Source: Zancudomyces culisetae
Taxonomy: Eukaryota; Kickxellomycota; Harpellomycetes; Harpellales; Legeriomycetaceae
Assembly (NCBI GenBank): GCA_001969505.1
Contig: LSSK01001940.1
Span: 1-17,167 of the forward strand
DNA length: 17,167 bases
Reading direction: 5' to 3'
Of the stretch, positions 1 through 6,777 are shown piece after piece; within the stretch, counting starts at the first letter, position 1, and the number at the start of each line of letters is the position of its first letter. Below the pieces are notes generated by a model, which saw only the letters and a program-made list of their open reading frames with translations, did not search any database and was not told the origin of the DNA. The translations under genes and the position numbers were made by a program.

Positions 1-767
1 GAGGGGAATTGGTTAGGTAGATATTGTTAGGGTTACTTTTTGTAGTTTTATGTGATATTTATTTAATAAATTCATCTAACAAAAAAAAAAGTGGTTTCAA
101 GGTGCTTTTACTGTTCGTGTAGCAAGTAAAGTAGTGTACGATTGTGGGTTATTTAAATCACAAGACTCTGAGTTATTTAGTCCATTTTTTTGTGCATTTT
201 TAACAGAGCATACTCTAGTTATTTATTGCGCACTTTCCTTATGTTTACCCCTGTCAACAAAATTTCCAAAAAAACATCTGTTAAAAAACACGATAACTCC
301 ACTTCCTGTTTCCCATAGTCTTGCTGAATAGTATGTGTAAAATAAAGTGGGTGTTAGTTTCGGTTAGAGGCCCACATTTTTAGTCCAGTGGTTCTGGATA
401 TACGCATTGTCAAGCATGACTGGTTGAAAAGTGGTGATATACCTTCACCCCTTAATCGATGAGTATTGTGCTGGTAGATAGTTGGGGTCCGTTTATAGCA
501 GTGTCTATTTTTTGAGAGGTAAAAAAGCGTCAATAACAAACAAAACCTAGCGAGTGCGAAGGAACGTGCCCGCTACCCTGGCTAACTGAGACATGCTAAA
601 ATCGCAAACCTGCACTTAATTAACACTATCTTTTACCAGTCTAGGATACGAAATGTTTAAAACGTGACTTGGTTTATAGTCAAGATTAGGTCATAGGGAA
701 AATCATATATTTTTGAATGAGTTTAAATAAAATTAGATGTTTTTGTAAGCTAAAAATAATAAAAAAC

Positions 768-808
768 GGAGGATGAAAGAGAGGGAGGGGAGAGAGGAGG
801 AGAAAGTG
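768..808. repeat. Purine-rich (GA) tract
   Basis: An almost pure A/G run with GAGG/GGAG blocks lies in intergenic DNA about 0.9 kb upstream of DPH2. Low-complexity sequence; no coding signal. Confidence 0.6.
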
Positions 809-877
809 GTTCTAGCAGATAACAACCTGTTAAAGTAACGTATGTGCGCAAACGTGAAAGTTCTGTTCGTTACTGAT

Positions 878-900
878 ATGTGTATGTGTATGTGTATGTG
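878..900. repeat. Microsatellite (ATGTGT)n
   Basis: Nearly four copies of the hexamer ATGTGT in intergenic DNA. A short open frame runs through it but encodes only the repeat (Tyr-Val) and is not a believable gene. Confidence 0.8.
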
Positions 901-969
901 GAATCTTCTTTACATCATAGCATCAAGCATCCGCACTACTTTGTTATAATACTAAGAATGCCTTTTTCT

Positions 970-993
970 ATGACCATGACCATGACCATGACC
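970..993. repeat. Microsatellite (ATGACC)4
   Basis: Four exact copies of ATGACC followed by one variant copy (ATGATC), about 70 bases after the ATGTGT repeat. Intergenic simple repeat. Confidence 0.85.
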
Positions 994-1267
994 ATGATCA
1001 AGGGCAGGGAAATGGAAATTATTGTGTTTTTAGAAGTTTACAGAGTTGCTACAACGAACTTATAGCGTGGTTACTTTGGTTATTTTTTCAATCAATAGTG
1101 GAACGCAATAGACTTATTCCTGGTAAAACTTATCATCCTGTGCTGGTAAATTATTTGATATCGAGCTTTATTAATGTGATCAATAGTGTAAATTTAAATT
1201 TCATAGTTATTATTTCGACAGATATAGAGCCTATTATATAGTTACAGAAACCAACTATGTGGTGGGG

Positions 1268-1276
1268 CATATAAGC
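1268..1276 (+). promoter_or_regulatory. Candidate TATA box (CATATAAGC)
   Basis: CATATAAGC follows a G-rich segment (GGTGGGG) and lies about 420 bases upstream of the DPH2 start. It could serve a transcript with a long leader, but the distance is large and no transcription start is visible, so the assignment to DPH2 is weak. Confidence 0.2.
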
Positions 1277-1690
1277 CTAAGTCTCTCATGCTTTAACACA
1301 CATAATTAGTGGTTTTTGCAGTAAAGAGTGCAATAAGAAAAACAAACCTTAGTTAAGGTGTATTTATGAAGCGTGTGTACTGTCTAGGAGTAAACGTAAA
1401 AAGTGTAAAATTTGTACAGGCCATAGTCAAGGATGAGTATACAACTCGTCATTTAGTACCAACACTTTCGCGGACACTGTTATAGCGATCCGGTGGCGCA
1501 CTTCGACTTTTTATTCGATGTTTTGGTTTGACCATTTTTCGCGTAAATTTTTGCAGAATGAATTTTTTCCATTTGCCATAAAATGCGCAATAAAAAATTT
1601 TTTTTGTGTTTGATCATTTTGTTAAATATGATGAATTGACTAAATTAAATGATACTTTTTTGAGGGACAATTACAAGCAAACGATCAGAA

Positions 1691-3100
1691 ATGGATCCAA
1701 GAATCAAAAAATACGAGATTGAAGAAATCAAGAACCTAATAAAGAAGTATGGGTATAAGCGAGTGGGAATTCAACTACCTGTAGAATTCATAAAGGATTC
1801 TGTCTTTATCAGCGAGCAGCTGAAAGAAGTGGCTGAACAAGTAGCAATAATAATGGAAGAGCACGAAACAACAACCACGTATTGCTGTGTAGACGAGATA
1901 ACGGGTCAGCATTATGATTGCGAGTTGATAGTGCAGTATGGTAACAAAAGCTGTTGTAGTGCCAGAAAGCTACAACAACCTGTGTCGGTTTTCTATGTAT
2001 TCCCAAAGATTGCAGTAAGCGAGGAAACGAAAAATCAAATAATGCATAAAGTAAAAACAGTGAAAGAAAAGGAGATAGTTTTAATGGGCGATTATGGATA
2101 CGAAGATCTACTGCAACAACTCGAAGAAGAATTTGTTGATCAAAAGGGAGCAGGGGGAGAATTTCCAGATATTGTTGTGGAGTACAAGACGCTTAAGGAT
2201 CGATACTATATTCCAAAGGAAATGGAAGAAGCTATTGACAGTACAAGTGGGCCTGAGAAAGTAAAAGCTATAAAAGAGTGTATAGTGTTTATAGGTACAG
2301 AAAACTCGCTGGCATTGTATAATACAATGTTGAAACATTGCAGCAGCACCATATTTTTGATTGATATTGGCAAATCTCTGAGCAAAAACGGTGGAGAAAT
2401 CGTCTTGGAAAACATCGACACTTTGAAATCCAAAATTATACAGAAAAGGTATCACAAAGTACAAAAGATTGGCAAAGAGCGACGGCAGCAGGCGATGTAC
2501 AGTTCTAGCATGATCAACAGAATCGGGATACTTGTGACCAAATTTTCGGAGCGGCAGAACGAAATGGTCAAGTATTTGAAAAGGCAGATAGCTATAGCGA
2601 ACAAGGAGAATTGTGAAACAAATGGTCAAGATGATGGGTACAAGATAAAGGAATATGTCCTGTTCATTGGAAATCCAACAGTTGAAAAACTGGGAAATTT
2701 CTATAGTGACATTGATGCATTTGTTATAGTTGGGTGTCAGTATTCATTTGATATAGCCAACAACACAAAGCTGTTTGACAAACCCATACTTCTACCATAT
2801 GAAATGCTAGCAGCGATCCGCCCAGAAGTATTTAGTCCAAGCGAGTATATTGAAGACAGCGAATTGGTACTAGCCAAGCCGTATAATGAACCAAGCAGAG
2901 TTAACGGCGAAACTGAAGTAGATGAACAGGAATTTGAAAGGCAGTTAACTATAAATGGACATAAGGAGCTAATTAAGACTGAGTATTTTGTTAATAGACC
3001 GTCGTTTAGAGGACTTGATGTTGATGCAGAAGCTTCGGAACCCAGTGTGGCGGAGCACGGGAGGTTTGGAGTTGCAAGAGGATATGATCATGAATTATAA
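1691..3100 (+). CDS. DPH2: Diphthamide biosynthesis protein 2 (Dph2)
   Basis: Dph2 partners Dph1 in the first step of diphthamide synthesis on elongation factor 2: transfer of the 3-amino-3-carboxypropyl group from S-adenosylmethionine to a histidine, using iron-sulfur clusters, in the cytosol. The 469-residue frame is uninterrupted and shows the family signatures: a Cys-Cys-Val-Asp-Glu block at residues 65-69 followed by Gln-His (73-74) and Tyr-Gly (83-84), Cys88/Cys89, the Phe-Tyr-Val-Phe strand (101-104), and a late Val-Gly-Cys with Cys349. Cys66, Cys88 or Cys89, and Cys349 are the likely cluster ligands by family analogy. The C-terminus keeps the family's Pro-Ser-Phe-Arg-Gly-Leu and Gly-Val-Ala-Arg-Gly-Tyr elements. 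It is shorter than yeast Dph2 (about 530 residues) but has both ends. The start ATG has A at -3 (AGAAATGG). No introns. It converges with the F-box gene, 163 bases apart. Dph1 is the main alternative, but the late VGC/PYE pattern and the C-terminal tail fit Dph2 better. Confidence 0.93.
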   Translation: MDPRIKKYEIEEIKNLIKKYGYKRVGIQLPVEFIKDSVFISEQLKEVAEQVAIIMEEHETTTTYCCVDEITGQHYDCELIVQYGNKSCCSARKLQQPVSVFYVFPKIAVSEETKNQIMHKVKTVKEKEIVLMGDYGYEDLLQQLEEEFVDQKGAGGEFPDIVVEYKTLKDRYYIPKEMEEAIDSTSGPEKVKAIKECIVFIGTENSLALYNTMLKHCSSTIFLIDIGKSLSKNGGEIVLENIDTLKSKIIQKRYHKVQKIGKERRQQAMYSSSMINRIGILVTKFSERQNEMVKYLKRQIAIANKENCETNGQDDGYKIKEYVLFIGNPTVEKLGNFYSDIDAFVIVGCQYSFDIANNTKLFDKPILLPYEMLAAIRPEVFSPSEYIEDSELVLAKPYNEPSRVNGETEVDEQEFERQLTINGHKELIKTEYFVNRPSFRGLDVDAEASEPSVAEHGRFGVARGYDHEL

Positions 3101-3178
3101 ATGTTTTTTTTTTTTCATACATGAATTATGGTATCTATTGTCTTTCCAAAAGCATTTTCTTTTTAGATGTAAAGTAAT

Positions 3179-3184
3179 AATAAA
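3179..3184 (+). terminator. Candidate polyadenylation signal AATAAA (DPH2)
   Basis: An exact AATAAA lies 79 bases after the DPH2 stop codon, within the 163-base gap to the convergent F-box gene. It follows a T-rich stretch. The opposite strand of the gap shows no AATAAA for the F-box gene. Confidence 0.45.
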
Positions 3185-3263
3185 GAAGTAAAAAGGGATA
3201 TGTAAAAAATGTCATAGAGATGGTATCTAGCATAATAAAATATAAAATCAGATTTAAACAAAA

Positions 3264-5861
3264 TCAACCTAGTTTGTGCTCGACCAAGGTCATTAGAGGA
3301 TCAGCAAAGTGGGGAATTCCGTGGGCATCACAAAATTCATCTACTGCATCCCGTACATCATCACCTTCATAAAGCACAAACAGCAGTTTTCTCTTTGAGT
3401 CTTGGTCAGCTTTTACATTAAGTCTTAGTATTTCCTTTCCTAAAATTACACAAGGACCAACTTCATTCTTTTCTGCCTGGGTGGATGTAATCTTGACAAC
3501 ATTTTCGGCTTTCTTATCCACTATATAGCCCCTAGGTGCGAGACCAGCCATGAAATCGCCTTCTTTTGCCCAAAAGTCAGGACCAATATCCATGTGTAAA
3601 TCTCCTGATGCGTCATGTACAACCCAATCCCCGTCATCATCTTGCTCACCATCTTCCCCATCTTCCTCCTCATTATCACTTCTGATACCATCTTCCATAT
3701 AGTTGGTAGTATGATGTCCATTAGAACCAGTGCTAATGGCAGATATGGATAAATCGGGCTGTGGTTGTAAAAGTTGGCTTTCATAGGATTCGGCGTCTTG
3801 CATCCCAGAATCGTGATTGTATAATTTTTCGTTCCCATCCTGATTTGTACTCACATGCTCATACCCATATTCATATTCATCCTCAGTTTCATATTCATCA
3901 TTTTCATTTTCATCATCCTCATTTTCATTTTCATCATTTTCATTTTCATTTTCATTTTCATTTTCATTTTCATTTTCATTTTCATTTTCATTTTCATTTT
4001 CATTTTCATCATCCTCATCTTCATCTTCATCATTATCCTCATCCTCATTTCCACTTCCAATCTCTTCCACCAGTTGAGTCCGATATGTATCAATATCCGC
4101 CGTGCCTTGCTCTTGCTCCTGTTCATCATACTCTTCCTCGTACTGTTGCGGATACCGTTGAAACCCGGGGGATTCTCCTGGTACCAAAGTTTCTTTAGCC
4201 CAGTCCTGCTCTTCATATCCAGTCATGTAGGCAGTACTGTAATCATTTATCACTTGTTCGTGCGAAGCTCCGTGTACGGTGCTATGAAAAGCATTTGTCT
4301 GTGAATCTAGCGAAATATTCACTACCTGTACAAGCACTTCTGTTGCAGTAATTTCAAACACTTCTAATCGGTTACAAACAAATGAACCTCCAGCTGGTTG
4401 TTGCAAGGCCGATGGTGATACCCCTTGAAGTAAGTGCTGAACTTCCAAGTTGCTTTGTATCATAACATTTTCAAGTACTAACACCCGTAAATTATGAAAT
4501 GTTCCCAATAGATATTGCATAAATTCACCATCTATACTGATATTTTTGCAATTTCTAACCCGTAATTCCTTAATATATTTGCTTTTACTTAGAAAATCCC
4601 TATAGAATTGATGACTTGATATACATGGATTGCCTGTTATTGTTAAGTTTTGGAGAAGCAAGCCTTCAGAATCGCTGGTGCTGCTAGAACACTCATCTTC
4701 ATCGATCGTTATAACTTCATTGCTACTAGTGAATATAATGTTCTCAAGTTTTAGTGTTACAAGCTTAAGAGGAATTCGAGATGGAAGCTGAATTTTACAA
4801 CTTCCGGGTATATTTACTAGATGAAAGCCAAAATTGCTGCTGTGTACTTGTTGCTCTTGCTGGAGTTGCTGCTGTTGATCAGTTGAATAAAGCTCAATTA
4901 TTCTTATGCCCTCAATACCAAAAAGTATATCCACTATATCTTGGCTGAATTTTTTATTGAATATGCTGACCTCTGCCAAGCTACCCACGTTATTCTTTAG
5001 TATACGCATCAATTCTTCTTCCTTTACATTATAATTCACCTCTTTGATAACCAGCTTGCTCAATTTTTGAGATTTTTTTAACATATCAGCAACCAAGTTT
5101 TCTTCTTGTTCCTCAAGAGACTCGTAGTCTGCTCTTGAATCTATCGAGCCACTTCCAATAACAATAAATTCCCTCAGATTCGCAGAAACGGCAGCAGCAC
5201 CCTTGAAGATATCGAGTCTTTTCTTATTGTAAACATATCCGATGTTGCCATTACTGTCCTTATCGTTTTCATCAATATCAACAAAACATTCCGCTTCGTT
5301 ATTTAGACCTTCATCGCAATTCTTCACTACCACTTCCAAGGATTCTAGAGCACACAGGTTTTTAAAAAACCTTGTATAATCAACTAGCCCACTCTCATGG
5401 TGCGTTACAACTATTTTGAGCTTCTTCAGACTTCCAGAATGTTTGAATTCCTTAACAGCCTGGGTAACGTTGTCAGTGATGAGGTGTGAATATATTACCA
5501 ATTCTTCCAATGATCGTGTGTTTCGCAACATAAAAACAACCACCTTTTCCTCCATATCCTGAATCCGATCACCAACAAAATTAATCTTCTTAATATAGCC
5601 AATATTTGCCTTGTTTCTACTGTTTCTAACTGCCGTAACAAAACCTTTAGCAACTTCGACGGTTTCTAGTTTCAATTCTCTATACAAATGTTGCAGCCCA
5701 ATGGGATTCCAACTAGAATGAACTTTAGCAAATTCCAATTTGTCGCAAGGTGAAGTTAAATACCTGGCGATTCGATTGAGGATGTTGGTTGGTAAATTAG
5801 ACGCCGGTTCTTCCACGCCAGACATTTCAGTATCGCTATCCAAATTTATAAAATCCTGCAT
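3264..5861 (-). CDS. F-box protein with leucine-rich region, acidic Glu-Asn repeat and C-terminal alpha/beta module
   Basis: An intronless frame of 865 residues. Residues 22-65 fit an F-box (Asn-Leu-Pro-Thr-Asn-Ile-Leu, then Val-His-Ser-Ser-Trp-Asn and Leu-Tyr-Arg-Glu-Leu), which in this family binds Skp1 in an SCF ubiquitin ligase. Residues about 100-530 repeatedly show Leu-x-x-Leu-x-Val/Ile and Asn/Cys patterns like irregular leucine-rich repeats, the usual substrate-binding part. Residues about 560-750 are acidic, low-complexity and probably disordered, with twelve perfect Glu-Asn pairs (619-642). Residues about 810-865 look folded again, with two beta-strand-like stretches and a helix (Glu-Gly-Asp-Asp-Val to Glu-Phe-Cys); I cannot name this module. 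The substrate is unknown. The start is the first ATG, just downstream of a leader hairpin and a TATA-like box. It shares a divergent intergenic region with the WDR91-like gene. The F-box call is good; the role as an SCF adaptor is inference. Confidence 0.8.
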   Translation of the reverse strand: MQDFINLDSDTEMSGVEEPASNLPTNILNRIARYLTSPCDKLEFAKVHSSWNPIGLQHLYRELKLETVEVAKGFVTAVRNSRNKANIGYIKKINFVGDRIQDMEEKVVVFMLRNTRSLEELVIYSHLITDNVTQAVKEFKHSGSLKKLKIVVTHHESGLVDYTRFFKNLCALESLEVVVKNCDEGLNNEAECFVDIDENDKDSNGNIGYVYNKKRLDIFKGAAAVSANLREFIVIGSGSIDSRADYESLEEQEENLVADMLKKSQKLSKLVIKEVNYNVKEEELMRILKNNVGSLAEVSIFNKKFSQDIVDILFGIEGIRIIELYSTDQQQQLQQEQQVHSSNFGFHLVNIPGSCKIQLPSRIPLKLVTLKLENIIFTSSNEVITIDEDECSSSTSDSEGLLLQNLTITGNPCISSHQFYRDFLSKSKYIKELRVRNCKNISIDGEFMQYLLGTFHNLRVLVLENVMIQSNLEVQHLLQGVSPSALQQPAGGSFVCNRLEVFEITATEVLVQVVNISLDSQTNAFHSTVHGASHEQVINDYSTAYMTGYEEQDWAKETLVPGESPGFQRYPQQYEEEYDEQEQEQGTADIDTYRTQLVEEIGSGNEDEDNDEDEDEDDENENENENENENENENENENENENDENENEDDENENDEYETEDEYEYGYEHVSTNQDGNEKLYNHDSGMQDAESYESQLLQPQPDLSISAISTGSNGHHTTNYMEDGIRSDNEEEDGEDGEQDDDGDWVVHDASGDLHMDIGPDFWAKEGDFMAGLAPRGYIVDKKAENVVKITSTQAEKNEVGPCVILGKEILRLNVKADQDSKRKLLFVLYEGDDVRDAVDEFCDAHGIPHFADPLMTLVEHKLG
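3936..4007 (-). repeat. Coding microsatellite, 12 perfect hexamers (Glu-Asn)12
   Basis: Twelve uninterrupted copies of ATTTTC on the plus strand (GAAAAT on the minus strand) encode Glu-Asn dipeptides in the F-box protein. Flanking sequence carries interrupted copies (GAAAAT mixed with GATGAT/GAGGAT), extending the acidic tract to about 3850-4070. Because the unit is six bases, copy changes keep the frame. The opposite strand reads as long Phe-Ile or His-Phe frames, which are artefacts of the repeat. Confidence 0.95.
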
Positions 5862-5880
5862 TTTATTATTATTAGTTTTT

Positions 5881-5916
5881 CCTCACGCGCAGACTTCTTG
5901 CGTAACGTTCGTGAGG
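5881..5916 (-). promoter_or_regulatory. Predicted hairpin in F-box gene leader
   Basis: Arms CCTCACG (5881-5887) and CGTGAGG (5910-5916) are perfectly complementary. Inside them CGCA (5888-5891) pairs with TGCG (5899-5902), giving an 11-base-pair imperfect hairpin with a 7-nt bulge and a 7-nt loop. It lies 20-55 bases before the F-box ATG and after the TATA-like box, so it would be in the 5' leader or at the transcription start. Function unknown. Confidence 0.4.
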
Positions 5917-5917
5917 A

Positions 5918-5927
5918 TATTTATATA
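5918..5927 (-). promoter_or_regulatory. Candidate TATA box for F-box gene (TATATAAATA)
   Basis: On the minus strand TATATAAATA lies 57-66 bases upstream of the F-box ATG, a spacing that suits a core promoter with a short leader. It sits in a longer AT run, so chance is possible. Confidence 0.4.
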
Positions 5928-6243
5928 TATTGATGCAATTGGATCGGAGTTTTGAAAACTATGTAATATTCTAGCAAGCTTTGCAATAAAGAAGAAGGTA
6001 TTGATTTGTTTCTCTTCCTTTTCGCAAAAACACAAATCAATAAACATAAATAAATGCAGCCAATTTTGATTCATAAATCGGCCTTATTAGCCAAATTATT
6101 AGAAACAGTTGTAAAATCAGGGATTGTTTTGTTATTAATAAAGGTGTGGCATTAACGCGCAAGATGGTGTCTCGATCACGCAGAAGGTCTATTGGGTCAA
6201 ATACGTTATTCGATATCTAGCTTAGGAGCAATATAAAAAAAGA

Positions 6244-6261
6244 TAGATCATGTATGATCTA
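6244..6261. repeat. Perfect inverted repeat (8-base arms, 2-base spacer)
   Basis: TAGATCAT, GT, ATGATCTA form a near-perfect palindrome flanked by A-runs on both sides, midway in the divergent intergenic region. The dyad symmetry would suit a dimeric regulator or a cruciform. No known consensus is recognised. Confidence 0.6.
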
Positions 6262-6777
6262 ATAAAAAAAACAAAGTGATAATGGGGGCTCAACATAGCA
6301 GCGCACTTAATATTCAGTTTTAATGTTACAAGAATTAACCTTTTATTCATGACTTTAAGCGATGTTTCTAATAAAACTAGAATAGGAGTTTTCTGCCAAC
6401 TAAAGCGAGATGAAACAGGGATGTGTTGCTTGCATATCCTAGACTACTTATTTACCTTGTGTTTGTATTCTTAGTTGTTTGCTAATGTTTTTGATTGCCT
6501 GGGCTTGAAAAAAAAATACGAAAATAGCAAAATTTTCTGGAAGTCCAAACAACCATTCAAGCCTGCTTGTTGAAACTATATTTTGTTTTAATTATTTCAA
6601 AATAAAGAAACGTCAGGGAATAGAAACTATAGAGTATTTAGAAATACCTCAAATGACAAAACTGAAAGGCTCTATACATATTCTCGGTTTGTTGCCTTAC
6701 CAAATTTGAAATATTTAGCAGTGGATACTAACCCGCATAATTGTGAATAGCGGAACTGTAATAATAAAAAAGCGAAA

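Larger units (their letters stand above)
1..1690. other. Gene-free AT-rich intergenic region, includes presumed DPH2 promoter
   Basis: I see no convincing coding region on either strand; open frames here are short (65 codons or fewer), begin mostly at non-ATG codons and encode no recognisable motif. It contains a purine-rich tract (about 768-808), two small microsatellites (about 878-900 and 970-993), a TATA-like box near 1268 and, close to DPH2, two tiny ATG-initiated reading frames. The part next to DPH2 (about 1450-1690) is richer in CG dinucleotides and ends in T-runs, as expected of a promoter and leader. The left part could be the 3' flank of a gene outside the window. Confidence 0.6.
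5862..6777. other. Divergent intergenic region (F-box / WDR91-like promoters)
   Basis: Just over 900 bases between two divergently transcribed genes. It holds the F-box leader hairpin and TATA-like box at the left, an 18-base palindrome at 6244-6261, and otherwise AT-rich sequence. No coding region or structural RNA is recognisable. No clear TATA box is seen close to the WDR91-like start; the ATG at 6778 is preceded by GCGAAA. Confidence 0.55.

Noticed and set aside
28-38. TTAGGGTTA, telomere-like
   Set aside because: A single occurrence, not a tandem array; unlikely to mean a chromosome end.
354-600. More complex, higher-GC stretch that might be a transposase relic or structured RNA
   Set aside because: No frame shows transposase motifs, no terminal repeats, and no tRNA or snoRNA box pair could be placed.
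2108-2629. 173-codon minus-strand frame inside DPH2
   Set aside because: Antisense shadow of a gene with strong family signatures; no motif of its own.
3761-4304. Long open frames opposite the F-box gene (His-Phe and Phe-Ile runs) and a Met-Lys frame on the same strand
   Set aside because: They are shifted or antisense readings of the GAAAAT repeat; the F-box frame has domains and a proper start.
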